From the NCBI GenBank assembly GCA_019243205.1, contig JAFAUR010000105.1:1-38244 (forward strand): a DNA stretch of 38,244 nucleotides. Direction: 5' to 3'. Positions 9,682-19,259 of this stretch are shown here, piece after piece (the first letter of the stretch is position 1; the number at the start of each line of letters is the position of its first letter). The position numbers and the translations under genes were made by a program. The stretch comes from Acidobacteriaceae bacterium (lineage in GTDB: Bacteria; Acidobacteriota; Terriglobia; Bryobacterales; Bryobacteraceae). The notes below the pieces were generated by a model. It was given only the letters and a program-made list of their open reading frames with translations. It searched no databases and was not told the DNA's origin.

Positions 9682-10959
9682 CTACTCGCTGTTCTCGGAT
9701 ACGGAGAGAGCGGGCCACTTCGATCCATCCAGGCGACGGGGAGAAGATTCGATCAACTGTACTTCAGCCAGTTCAATTGCCGTAGCTGGGCGAAGATCCC
9801 TGAAGCGGCGAGCTGAGGTGAGAACATTCTTCTCGAGTGATCCGACGGTCTGGTTATAGCTTTCGACAGTTCTTTCAATCGCCGAACCCAGCTTTGCGAA
9901 GTGCCCACTGAGTTTGATCAGTCGCGCATAGAGTTCCATGCCCGTTTCCCGAATCTTCTCTACGTTCTCCGTTAAACTCTGCTGTCTCCAGCCGTGAGCA
10001 ACAGTAAGTAGAAGCGATATCAGCGTTAATGGCGTGGCAATCAGGACCCTTCGTGCGACGCCAAACTCGAGCAGCGTGGAATCCTGCTCCAAAGCCGCAC
10101 TAAACAGCGATTCAAGCGGAAGGAAAGCCACCACGAACTCGGGCGAAGGCGACAATCTTTCCCAATACGCTTTCTCACCCAGGGTTTTGATGTGTGCCTT
10201 CACCTGGCGCGCGTGCTCACCGAGATGCCGGATTCGATCAGCGTCGCTGTGTGATTCGATCGCCCGCAGATAACCTTCAAGCGAGACTTTCGCATCCACT
10301 GCCACCTGACAATTGTTCGGGAGCCTTACGATCAGATCAGGCCGCTGATTAGTTTCACCGAAAAGCGTTTTCTGCTCTGCGAAGTCACAGTGCTCCAGCA
10401 TGCCCGCGAGTTCCACTACGCGCCGCAACTGAATTTCGCCCCAGCGACCCCGTTGTAAAGGAGACCTCAAAGCCTGCTTCAGTTCGTCGGCCGATTGCCG
10501 CACACGCTCCTGCAACGATGTGAGTAGCTGCACTTGCGATGTCAGCTCTGCGTATGCTCCGATACGCGAACGTTCGATAGCGCTGACGTGCTCTTCAAAC
10601 CTGCGAAGAGTCTGATTCACCGGTTCAGTCAATTGCGCAATCTGGTCACGGCTCCGATCGAGGAACATTTGGCTGTTGCCCTGCAAAACATCGCATGCGA
10701 GTGCTTTGAATCGATCTTCAAGCTGCTGTTGCGTTTGGGTGAGAAGTCCCAATTGGACCTGCGCCACCTCACGAGCATGGGAAACTTCCGCTTCCTTGTG
10801 CACCAGGTCGAGCTTTGTGCTTTCCAATTCACCGCGCTTACGATCGTTGTCCTCGCGCAGAGCATCGGCAGTTTTCCGCCACCGCTTTGCTTCCCCGAAC
10901 TGGTAAGCCGCTATAGCGACAGCGGATATCAAAGCGATTATAAGTACGGTAATCATCAT
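9682..10959 (-). CDS. rmuC: DNA recombination protein RmuC family
   Basis: MMITVLIIALISAVAIAAYQ TM start, coiled coil, then SPLQRGRWGEIQLRRVVELAGMLEHCDF..RPDLIVRLPN..VDAKVSLEGYLRAIE; start trimmed from the ORF call (11160). Confidence 0.92.
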   Translation of the reverse strand: MMITVLIIALISAVAIAAYQFGEAKRWRKTADALREDNDRKRGELESTKLDLVHKEAEVSHAREVAQVQLGLLTQTQQQLEDRFKALACDVLQGNSQMFLDRSRDQIAQLTEPVNQTLRRFEEHVSAIERSRIGAYAELTSQVQLLTSLQERVRQSADELKQALRSPLQRGRWGEIQLRRVVELAGMLEHCDFAEQKTLFGETNQRPDLIVRLPNNCQVAVDAKVSLEGYLRAIESHSDADRIRHLGEHARQVKAHIKTLGEKAYWERLSPSPEFVVAFLPLESLFSAALEQDSTLLEFGVARRVLIATPLTLISLLLTVAHGWRQQSLTENVEKIRETGMELYARLIKLSGHFAKLGSAIERTVESYNQTVGSLEKNVLTSARRFRDLRPATAIELAEVQLIESSPRRLDGSKWPALSVSENSE

Positions 10960-11468
10960 TTCGGCCGCTTCTGAAATCCTGTATCGTTCTTCCACTCCTC
11001 GAGGGTGTTGAAGACGATCGGACAATACACGGCTCGATCCGGCATATGCCACATCCTGCTTACGAGCGAGCCGTTTCCTTTCACTAGATGAGGGAACAAC
11101 TGGCACGTTTGCGGACGCGCGTCGTACACCGAACAGAGATTGCCGTCCAGGAAAATGCAACCTGCATCCGTGCGCCTGAGGATTCTGCCTTCATCCCCGG
11201 TTTCGACTGTGTAATCCCGTAAGAAATCTTTGACTCTGATGCCGAGAAACCGTGCCAGGTGCTCGGCGTCGCGTTCTGAAACCTGAGTGGTAGCGACCCG
11301 GCAGCAATTGGCGCACGTTGTGCAATCTATTGAGTCTTCAATCCTCTGAGCCGCAGCTTTAAAGCGTTTCTCGATGAAATTGTGACGCTTCATCCAAGCT
11401 CGGAAGCTCTTATTCTCCTCCCGCGCCTTTTCCCCGAAGCGGCGGATCTGGACGAGGTCTGTTACCAC
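10956..11468 (-). CDS. YkgJ-type cysteine cluster protein
   Basis: CTTCANCCRV ... GCIFLDGNLCSVYDARPQTCQLFP; ATGA-type overlap with rmuC start. Confidence 0.88.
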   Translation of the reverse strand: MVTDLVQIRRFGEKAREENKSFRAWMKRHNFIEKRFKAAAQRIEDSIDCTTCANCCRVATTQVSERDAEHLARFLGIRVKDFLRDYTVETGDEGRILRRTDAGCIFLDGNLCSVYDARPQTCQLFPHLVKGNGSLVSRMWHMPDRAVYCPIVFNTLEEWKNDTGFQKRPK

Positions 11469-11567
11469 TCTTCCAGTATCTCAAGCAAATGCTGAGAGCA
11501 AAAACAATCCATCCCGATTCTGTTTCGACAGGGCACCTTCAGCCCGTGTGAGTCTGATAATGGATTT

Positions 11568-12161
11568 GTGACCGACCAGCTTTTCCTCTCCATCTGGCTT
11601 GAGAAAGGTGCGAAACCAAATCGGTTACGGCACTTCGAAGCGTTGCTGAGGCTTTTCCCGTTCTCTCAGCGCGAGCAGCCTCAATCCACGTTCAGTGTTT
11701 CGGCTATCGATTCAACCGAGCCGCCATTATTGGAGCGGCCGTTCAACGGGCCAGTGGACCCGGCGGAAATCACTGCACTTCTTCGTGACTTCAAAGGCGA
11801 CGACGTCGCGTACCGTTATGAAAGCTGGTGGGATCTCTGGCGATTCGACTCGGATTGGGTCTTGCGTCCCGCAAGAGTCCTTTTGTCCTGCTTTGGGCCC
11901 GATTTCGACAACGGAACGGAGCGCAAGGCCGTGGACCAGGAGGATTTACGAATCGATTTCGGGGTGGACAGCAATTATTTACCCCAGCTTGGAGTTCCGG
12001 GTGCGAAGCTGACGGAATCGAATATCCGAAGCTTATTGCGGGTTGTGCATGAGATCGATTCTGCACTGCCCGTGGAGATCCGGCGTCTCGAAACCGAATC
12101 TGGCGAGAATTTCGCTGACAGGCTGCAGCAGAGCCTGACACCGACTGAACGAGTGCAGTAG
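11568..12161 (+). CDS. Hypothetical protein (197 aa)
   Basis: Intact ORF filling the gap between opposing genes; no family recognised. Confidence 0.6.
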   Translation: MTDQLFLSIWLEKGAKPNRLRHFEALLRLFPFSQREQPQSTFSVSAIDSTEPPLLERPFNGPVDPAEITALLRDFKGDDVAYRYESWWDLWRFDSDWVLRPARVLLSCFGPDFDNGTERKAVDQEDLRIDFGVDSNYLPQLGVPGAKLTESNIRSLLRVVHEIDSALPVEIRRLETESGENFADRLQQSLTPTERVQ

Positions 12162-12164
12162 CCC

Positions 12165-13475
12165 TCAGTAGATCGTCAGCGGTATCCTCTGCGAACTGAA
12201 AGAGAAGCCAAAGCTCAACCGGTTGTCGTTGACGGCGTTGTAAGGAGCGAGGTTTCCGTAGCGGATGAAATCGTACCGGAAATTGGCGGAAACATGGCGG
12301 AAAATGTTGTAGCCGTAAGAAGCACCGATTCCTGCCGTCGAGTAATTAACCCCCACAGTATTGGCTACACTGTGGAACCGGTTGTAATTGCCGCTGATGC
12401 TGAGATTCGCTCTCTTCGTTCGCAGCGTGCGCGAGTAGACGCCCGCGAAGAATAGAGAGTTTGAAGCGAGATAGTATCCATTTCCGGAAACGATCGCCTG
12501 ACCCCCGCTGACCGAGAAGGATGATGTCCTGTAAACGCGCGATACGCCGACCGAAAATGCGGGCAAATTCGCAGTCGATTCGTAGCGCCCGAGGACGTAG
12601 CCGCCCACCGTTTGCGGTCCGTTTGGGGTCTGGATGATCAACGAGACCGGGAGCGAGGCGACCCCGACAGTATCGCTGTGGCTTACACCGGCAGAGGCGT
12701 TAACAAACCAGTGTTTCGGAAAGGCATACGACATGTTGCCGTAGTAACCGTCAACCACCGCATCTCCCGCATTCAGTTGGTAACCAAAGTAGCTGTGAGA
12801 ATAGCTTCCTCCGATTGTCAAACGGGGGCTCACGCGGTAGACAATAGAGCCCGTCCCGGAGCCGCCGGTTGTCCCGATACTACCTGGGTAGTTGAATCGC
12901 TGCAAAAAGAAATTCCCGCTCACAACATAGCTCAGATGGCGGGATTGCCGATAGGACAGTGTCAAGCCGGCCCCTAGGAACTTAGTCTCCGTGCTGAAGG
13001 GATTCGTTTGCACAAAAGTGCCGCTGGAGGGCAGATAGCTATTCACTCCTGTGCCGTAAAAATATATCCCTCCACTTGTCCCGGCATTGATTGTCCAGCG
13101 GCGGTTGATACGTTTCAGGTACGACATCGAGAGATTCTGATCTGTTCCGCTGCCCCAATAGTAAGTTGTGGAGTTCCGGAAGTCGCCGCTATAGGCGATT
13201 GAGAAAAAACCGTCCTTGAATGCGTGATAACCGCTGATCCCGCCCCCGACGTTGTAGCCAAAACTGCCGTTATTCACAACCTGCCCGTTGCTGTTGAAAA
13301 CAGGCGCATAGGAATCATACACACCGTTGACAAACGCGTAGTAGTTGAAATAATTGTGTTCGAAAAACTGGTCCGCAAGCGTCACCGGTTTCCAAACGGT
13401 TGCTTGCTGGGGCGCCTGCTGTGCGGATGCCAACGCAGCTAAGAGCAGTAGTAGAAAGACAGCGCGAATTCTCAC
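12165..13475 (-). CDS. Hypothetical outer-membrane beta-barrel-like protein
   Basis: Signal peptide VRIRAVFLLLLLAALASAQ; Gly/Tyr/Ser-rich alternating strands; terminal LSFGFSFSSQRIPLTIY; SD GGAGG 4 nt before GTG 13475. Confidence 0.75.
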   Translation of the reverse strand: MRIRAVFLLLLLAALASAQQAPQQATVWKPVTLADQFFEHNYFNYYAFVNGVYDSYAPVFNSNGQVVNNGSFGYNVGGGISGYHAFKDGFFSIAYSGDFRNSTTYYWGSGTDQNLSMSYLKRINRRWTINAGTSGGIYFYGTGVNSYLPSSGTFVQTNPFSTETKFLGAGLTLSYRQSRHLSYVVSGNFFLQRFNYPGSIGTTGGSGTGSIVYRVSPRLTIGGSYSHSYFGYQLNAGDAVVDGYYGNMSYAFPKHWFVNASAGVSHSDTVGVASLPVSLIIQTPNGPQTVGGYVLGRYESTANLPAFSVGVSRVYRTSSFSVSGGQAIVSGNGYYLASNSLFFAGVYSRTLRTKRANLSISGNYNRFHSVANTVGVNYSTAGIGASYGYNIFRHVSANFRYDFIRYGNLAPYNAVNDNRLSFGFSFSSQRIPLTIY

Positions 13476-13664
13476 ATCACCTCCGGCCGCCACCAACTCT
13501 GGGACGGCGACGGTTTTTGGCCGACTCGCGACCTTCGGCGAAAGATGATTGACAGCAGTTGCCTTCAGACCCCGGTCCGGCGTTTCTCGAACCTCCCAGT
13601 CTGCCGAAGCCGTCGCAGACTGTCAAGCAAAGAAGTAGTGCGTAGATCCTGCTAATCTCAGAAG

Positions 13665-14627
13665 TTGCGTGTCGCCCTGATCGGTTACGGCAACGTCGGT
13701 AAAGCATTCGCGCGATTACTCGGCAGCAAGCATTCTTCCTATCCGTTCCGCATCGTCGCCATTCATACCGCGCGCCACGGGACCGCCTATGATAGTCGCG
13801 GTCTAAGCTTGCACCCTGAATTCGGCGCGCCCGCTGCCTCCATTGAGGAATTCCTGGATCGCGCGCGAGCGGACGTAGCGGTTGAAATCACAACTCTCAA
13901 CCCGGAAGGTGGCGAGCCTGCCGTGTCCCATATTAAAGCTGCTCTGGGCCGGCATATCCATGTCATCACTGCGAACAAGGGGCCTATCGCCAATGCGTAT
14001 GCGGAACTCTCTGCCGACGCGAAAATGGCGCAGGTCGAATTCCGCTTCGAGTCAACCGTCATGGACGGCACACCGATCTTCAATAATGTCAGGAACAATC
14101 TGCCGGGAGTGAAGATACTGGGCTTCACCGGGGTCCTGAATTCCACCTCGAAAATCGTTCTTGCCGCCATGAAGCGTGGGTTGAGTCTGGCGGACGGCAT
14201 TAAAGAAGCGCAAACGCTCGGAATCGCAGAGGCCGATCCGTCTTACGACCTCGAGGGCTGGGATGCTGCGGCGAAGGCTGCCGCGATTGCGAACGTACTG
14301 ATGGATGCCCGAGCCACGCCGTCGGATGTTGAGCGGCGCGGGATTGGCGATATTACTCCTGACGATCTCATTGACCTGGCGCAAAACCACAAAACGATGA
14401 TTCCCATTGCGCGTGGCGAACTGGCCGCCGGCGGTTTACGACTTCAAGTAAGACCCGAAGTCGTCGACGACACGGACCTGCTCGCAGGTGCCAGCGGTAG
14501 CTCGAATCTCCTCCTGCTGCACACAGATCTCATGGGGACGATCGGCATTATTTCCATCAATCCAGGAGTGGATCAAACTGCCTACGGTCTGTTCAGCGAC
14601 TTGATCGATATTGCGAAATCGCTGTAG
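13665..14627 (+). CDS. Homoserine dehydrogenase
   Basis: VALIGYGNVGKAFARLL; HVITANKGPIA; FESTVMDGTPIFN; GFTGVLNSTSKIVLAAM; ADPSYDLEGWDAAAKAAAIANV. TTG start. Confidence 0.9.
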   Translation: MRVALIGYGNVGKAFARLLGSKHSSYPFRIVAIHTARHGTAYDSRGLSLHPEFGAPAASIEEFLDRARADVAVEITTLNPEGGEPAVSHIKAALGRHIHVITANKGPIANAYAELSADAKMAQVEFRFESTVMDGTPIFNNVRNNLPGVKILGFTGVLNSTSKIVLAAMKRGLSLADGIKEAQTLGIAEADPSYDLEGWDAAAKAAAIANVLMDARATPSDVERRGIGDITPDDLIDLAQNHKTMIPIARGELAAGGLRLQVRPEVVDDTDLLAGASGSSNLLLLHTDLMGTIGIISINPGVDQTAYGLFSDLIDIAKSL

Positions 14628-14629
14628 GA

Positions 14630-15565
14630 TCAGCTCAGCAGCTGGCGCACTTTGTTGAGATCCTCTGGTTCCCCGAACTTGGCCCCGGTGAGAGTGGGCT
14701 CGATTGCGCGAACAAGACCTTGAAGAACAGATCCTGCTCCCACCTCGACAAACCTTTCCACACCCGCGAGCCTAAATTGCCGGACAGAATCGGTCCACCG
14801 AACCGGGTTCGGGATCTGCTCATACAATCCATCCCGGGCCTCCGTTCCGGTTTGCACGAGACGGGCCTGCCAGTTGTTCACGAGCGGGACAGACAAATCC
14901 CGGAAGGTGATGGCATTCAAATCGGTTCGCAGCTTCTGTTGTGCCGGTTGCATGAGAGAACAGTGAAATGGTGCGCTGACCGGGAGCAGAATCGCCCGTT
15001 TGGCGCCCGCGGCCTTAGCGAGTTCCATCGCGCGCTCAACCGCGCCGCGGTGACCCGCAATCACGATTTGATCAGGTGAGTTCAGGTTCGCAGCGGAGAC
15101 GACCTCGCCTTGCGCAGCGTCGCCCAAAACGGAATCCAGACATCCTTCGGGCAACTTCAGCAGCGCCGCCATGGCTCCAACTCCTTCGGGTACTGCCTCC
15201 TGCATATAACGGCCTCGCTTTCGTACCAGAACCAGGGCATCGGCGAACCGGAGCGAGCCCGCGGCTACCAGAGCGGAGTACTCTCCCAGGCTATGGCCCG
15301 CAATAAGGCCTGCGCGGAAGCCTTCCCGCTCGAGAATGCGAAAAGCGGCGACGGAAACCGCCAGAAGTGCGGGCTGAGTGTTTTCCGTCCGGCGCAGCTC
15401 GTCCTCTGGGCCCTCAAAGCAAAGCTTTGCTAGCGGAAATCCCAGGGCATCGGCCGCTTCCTCGAAGGTTAGCCGCGCTTCAGGATAGCTGTCGGAGAGT
15501 CCTTTTCCCATGCCTACGTACTGGGAGCCCTGGCCGGGGAATAAGAAGCCGACCTTAGGACTCAC
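14630..15565 (-). CDS. fabD: Malonyl-CoA:ACP transacylase
   Basis: FLFPGQGSQYVGMGK; GLIAGHSLGEYSALVAAG; SAPFHCSLM; GAGSVLQGLVR. Confidence 0.95.
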   Translation of the reverse strand: MSPKVGFLFPGQGSQYVGMGKGLSDSYPEARLTFEEAADALGFPLAKLCFEGPEDELRRTENTQPALLAVSVAAFRILEREGFRAGLIAGHSLGEYSALVAAGSLRFADALVLVRKRGRYMQEAVPEGVGAMAALLKLPEGCLDSVLGDAAQGEVVSAANLNSPDQIVIAGHRGAVERAMELAKAAGAKRAILLPVSAPFHCSLMQPAQQKLRTDLNAITFRDLSVPLVNNWQARLVQTGTEARDGLYEQIPNPVRWTDSVRQFRLAGVERFVEVGAGSVLQGLVRAIEPTLTGAKFGEPEDLNKVRQLLS

Positions 15566-15703
15566 CGGTAGTCTTCTCCGGAAGTTTTGAAACCATCAAA
15601 CTTTAGTTTCCTATGACTCTGGCCGAGAAGTCTTTTTGAGAAGCCCGGCAAGCCCAAGCGGCGTCAGATAAACAGAGGGTGTTGCGCCCCGAACTGTTCT
15701 ATA

Positions 15704-15946
15704 GTGAAAACGAAGATGAAGAAGAAGGCTGTCAACGAGCCGATCATATCTCCGGAGATTCTCGAGCTTGCAAAAAAGTCGATGCAGCCGGAGCGTGTCC
15801 GCCCTCCGAAGCCTTGCGCCGTCTGCGGCGCGGTCTCGAATCCTGTTTCCGGGCCTCAATCGTCAGAAGACTTGTGTTGGGTCTGCCGGCGTTTGAAAAT
15901 CAGCGCCTGGCGTGAATCCGAAGGCCAAATCGCCGCCCAAGAATAG
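15704..15946 (+). CDS. Small hypothetical protein with two CxxC knuckles (zinc-ribbon-like)
   Basis: PCAVCGAV...DLCWVCRRLK in an 80-aa ORF; start could be GTG 15704 or ATG 15716. Confidence 0.55.
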   Translation: MKTKMKKKAVNEPIISPEILELAKKSMQPERVRPPKPCAVCGAVSNPVSGPQSSEDLCWVCRRLKISAWRESEGQIAAQE

Positions 15947-15950
15947 CTCC

Positions 15951-16856
15951 TCAATGAGCTGAGCCGCCGCCATTCCGCACCAGTACCTGCGCCTGCAACC
16001 AAGCGTACAATCTGTCGGGCCATGTCTTCAGGACATTGTCAGCCGGAGCTAACCCGACTCCGTGGTGCCCCTTCAAGTACACGTGCATCTCGGCCGGTAC
16101 ACCCGCTTTCCGCAAGGCTAAATAGAAAAGAACGCTGTTTTCGACGGGAACCGTCTGATCTTCGGTCGTGTGGAAGAGGAAGGTAGGCGGCGTGTCCTTT
16201 GTCACCTGCAGCTGATTAGACAGCGATTCCACCAGCGCAGGGTTCGGCTTCTCACCCAGCAGGTTGGTTCTGGATCCAACATGGGCGTACGGATCTTCGA
16301 GCGAAATGACGGCATAAGCCAAAATGAGGAAATCCGGGCGGGAACTTTGGCGCTCGATTATGTCCGTCGCGCTCGCATCGCCTTTGTCGAAGTGGGTACC
16401 CGCAGTCGAGGCCAGGTGACCTCCCGCAGAAAATCCCCAGATCCCGACTCGATCGGGGGATATGTTTAGGTCTGCGGCATGGGCCCGCAAGTAACGGATT
16501 GCACGCTGGGCGTCCCAAAGTTGCACCGGATAGTGGTACTTCGGTCCCAGCCGATACTTCAAAACAGCCGCCGAGATTCCTCGGTCAGTGAGCCATTTCG
16601 CAACATCGGATCCTTCCTTTACCATCGAGAGATGTTGATAGCCGCCTCCCGGACAGACGACCACCGCAGCATCTGTCCGGTTGGGGCCGCCAGCGCCATA
16701 AGTAGTTAACGTCGGTGTATCCGCATCGGCGTTGCCTTGTGCGCCGGGCGCCCCGTTCGTCCACAACGGGATCGTGTTCTGCGCATTAGCGGCGATGCTG
16801 CAACAGAAGACCAGAGAAACGGCGAGAATCGATCCCCGTAAACGTTTTGTGGCCAT
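15951..16856 (-). CDS. Exported alpha/beta hydrolase (acetyl-xylan esterase / BD-FAE-like)
   Basis: Signal peptide MATKRLRGSILAVSLVFCCSIAANAQ; PGGGYQHLS; GFSAGGHLAS; FLFHTTEDQTVPVENS; start trimmed. Confidence 0.85.
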   Translation of the reverse strand: MATKRLRGSILAVSLVFCCSIAANAQNTIPLWTNGAPGAQGNADADTPTLTTYGAGGPNRTDAAVVVCPGGGYQHLSMVKEGSDVAKWLTDRGISAAVLKYRLGPKYHYPVQLWDAQRAIRYLRAHAADLNISPDRVGIWGFSAGGHLASTAGTHFDKGDASATDIIERQSSRPDFLILAYAVISLEDPYAHVGSRTNLLGEKPNPALVESLSNQLQVTKDTPPTFLFHTTEDQTVPVENSVLFYLALRKAGVPAEMHVYLKGHHGVGLAPADNVLKTWPDRLYAWLQAQVLVRNGGGSAH

Positions 16857-16857
16857 A

Positions 16858-17604
16858 TCAGAGGCTCCGAACCGGCATATTGACGATGTCGTCCACCCGC
16901 ATTGTTTCTTTAACGACGAACGGCTCTCCATATCGAACTCCGATCAGGTTTCCATAGAAGCGCGCCACCGCCGAAAGCCGGTCCTCCACTTCGCGCGTTC
17001 GGGGGAACAAGTCGGAACCGGCAGCGGACTCACCTCCATACTGGGACACGTATTTCAGCAACGCGTTCATTCTTCGTTCGAAATGCCGCGAGATATCGAC
17101 TACGAATGAAGGCGTCACGTTGGCGTAGGACGATGCGTAGAGAATCTTGAATGGCCGGTGCGGAGGGGTGTCCTCCTCCAGCCGTCGCAGCCCTGAGAGA
17201 AAACACGCTTCGTAACCAATCTCTGCGGTCCGGTAGTGATCGGGATGCCGGCCAGTCCAATAAGGCAGGATCACTACCCTTGGCTTGATCCTGCGGATTA
17301 TTCCAGCCAAAGTCATGCGTGCAGTAACCGTGTTCTCGAGTCGAGCATCCGGCCACCGCAAATTCTGACGCCACGACAAGAGGAGGTCTTCCGCAGCGCC
17401 CTGAGACTCACGAATACGAATCTCGGGTGTGCCCCGGGTCCCCATGTCACCCGCCGTCAGGTCCAGCACGCCGGTCCGGTATCCAATGTCGGCACTTGCC
17501 ACCAGCGTTCCCCCGCAGGTCTGCTCTACGTCGTCGGGGTGGGCGGCTATGGCTAGCACATCCAGCGGGCGCAGGTTTTCAAACGGCTCGTTGGGATCGT
17601 GCAT
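16858..17604 (-). CDS. bshB1: PIG-L family deacetylase, BshB1-like (bacillithiol biosynthesis)
   Basis: LDVLAIAAHPDDVEQTCGG; LDLTAGDMGTRGTPEIRIRE; PYWTGRHPDH; ASSYANVTPSFVVDIS. Confidence 0.85.
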   Translation of the reverse strand: MHDPNEPFENLRPLDVLAIAAHPDDVEQTCGGTLVASADIGYRTGVLDLTAGDMGTRGTPEIRIRESQGAAEDLLLSWRQNLRWPDARLENTVTARMTLAGIIRRIKPRVVILPYWTGRHPDHYRTAEIGYEACFLSGLRRLEEDTPPHRPFKILYASSYANVTPSFVVDISRHFERRMNALLKYVSQYGGESAAGSDLFPRTREVEDRLSAVARFYGNLIGVRYGEPFVVKETMRVDDIVNMPVRSL

Positions 17605-17610
17605 TGCGGG

Positions 17611-18261
17611 TTAGTATGAGTAACGCGGACGATTCACCACAAAGAGCCGAACAAATAACAGACCGGCCAGAAATCCGCCAACATGCGCGAACCAGGCGAC
17701 TCCGCCCTGGTCGGTGAAGCTGCTGAAGGATGCGAGGCCGCTGAGTAACTGAATCGCGAACCAGTAGATCAGCATGAAGGCTGCGGGAATTTCGATTGTC
17801 GTGATGAAGATGATGATGAAAACCAGAGTGACTACGCGCGCCCGGGGGTAAATCAAGACAAACGCCCCCATCACACCTGCAATGGCGCCGCTAGCGCCCA
17901 GAGTTGGCACGGGACTTCCTAGGTTGAGCATCAGCTGTACCAAGGCAGACGCTATACCGCATAGCAAATAAAAGATCAGAAAGCGGCCCGACCCGAGCGC
18001 GCCTTCTATATGGGACCCGAACACCAATAGAAACCACATGTTTCCGATCAGATGTAGCCAGCCCCCGTGCAGAAACATCGATGTCACCAGGGCAGAAGGG
18101 CGGAAATGATCGGGAACGAGCGCGTAATGAGCAATGAAGGCGCTCTCCAGATACCGCGGCTGAGCCGTTTCAATGAGAAAGCAGAAAACGTTTATGGCGA
18201 TCAGGACGAGCGTCATGACGGGCGTTCCCCGGCGCAGGATCAGCGCCCGCAGCGGAATCAT
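17611..18261 (-). CDS. Rhomboid family intramembrane serine protease
   Basis: MFLHGGWLHLIGNMWFLLVFG; GASGAIAGVMGAF (catalytic GxSG); GGVAWFAHVGGFLAG (catalytic His). Confidence 0.94.
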   Translation of the reverse strand: MIPLRALILRRGTPVMTLVLIAINVFCFLIETAQPRYLESAFIAHYALVPDHFRPSALVTSMFLHGGWLHLIGNMWFLLVFGSHIEGALGSGRFLIFYLLCGIASALVQLMLNLGSPVPTLGASGAIAGVMGAFVLIYPRARVVTLVFIIIFITTIEIPAAFMLIYWFAIQLLSGLASFSSFTDQGGVAWFAHVGGFLAGLLFVRLFVVNRPRYSY

Positions 18262-19253
18262 AGGCCGATTTCGGCCCCGGAGCTGTTTCTAGCAGTCGCA
18301 GCCTCCTCGATCTCAAGGTCCACTAACCTGCTCCGTCGCCCTGTTTCCGCTTCGCGCAAAAGCGCCCGGACCTCGCCGACATCCGGCAGATGTCCACGAG
18401 CGCCCAGAGCGGTGCAGTTTAAAGCGGCAGCCGCGTTGGCGAAAGTTAGAGCTTCCATCATGTTCAGGTTCCGAATGAGCGCGTAGCAGAAGGCGCCATG
18501 AAATACGTCGCCCGCGCCCGTCGTGTCAACGCACGGAATCTCGAATCCTGCGGAGTAGTACCATCGTCCCGATTCCAGAGCCACGGCACCGTAATGACCC
18601 AGGGTCATTGCAGCAACACGCATCCCGTATTCCTGTTGTAATCGAGCGAGAGCTTCAAGAGGGTCGTCTTCTCCGGTCCACTTGGTTGGCCATCCGGAGC
18701 CTGCGACTAAGAAATCGACAACTCTCAAGACGGATTCAAAACCAGGATAGACGGTGTCTACGTCGAGCGAGACAGGGATTTGATGTCTCCGGGCCAGGAA
18801 GCCGGCCCGTTCGGCCGCCTCGATGTCGTATCCGTCGATGTGAAGCAGCCTGCATTGCCCGATTTCCTCCTCCCGCACTTCTTCGCGCCGCAGGCGAAGA
18901 GAGTCGGCACGGTGCCACAGTACCGTGCGCTCGCCGGTCCGCGGGTCGATCAATATGTATGCCGTTTGATTCGGGCAGCCCTGGCGGACGATCAATCCCG
19001 AAACGTCTACTCCGGTTTCCCGCAGGCTTGCCTGCTGAATCTGGCCACGCAGGTCGTCTCCTATCGTACCGATGTACTTGGCCGAAAGGCCGAGCTTTGC
19101 GCAGGCGACTACCGCGGTTGCCACTTGTCCGCCGGGACTTAGAAACTCTTCCCTGTACGCGACTTTCCCGGCATAAGGCGGGAACTGATCAAGAAGTACG
19201 ACGGTATCGGTCGCGTTAAGACCGATGCCTAGGACATCGAACTGCTGGTTCAA
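18258..19253 (-). CDS. PfkB family carbohydrate kinase
   Basis: GGQVATAVVACAKLG; CVDTTGAGDVFHGAFCYAL; ATGA overlap with the rhomboid gene. Confidence 0.93.
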   Translation of the reverse strand: MNQQFDVLGIGLNATDTVVLLDQFPPYAGKVAYREEFLSPGGQVATAVVACAKLGLSAKYIGTIGDDLRGQIQQASLRETGVDVSGLIVRQGCPNQTAYILIDPRTGERTVLWHRADSLRLRREEVREEEIGQCRLLHIDGYDIEAAERAGFLARRHQIPVSLDVDTVYPGFESVLRVVDFLVAGSGWPTKWTGEDDPLEALARLQQEYGMRVAAMTLGHYGAVALESGRWYYSAGFEIPCVDTTGAGDVFHGAFCYALIRNLNMMEALTFANAAAALNCTALGARGHLPDVGEVRALLREAETGRRSRLVDLEIEEAATARNSSGAEIGL

Positions 19254-19259
19254 ATGAGG

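Noticed and set aside
18608-19219. 203-aa plus-strand ORF
   Set aside because: Arg/Pro-rich shadow frame opposite the PfkB kinase gene.
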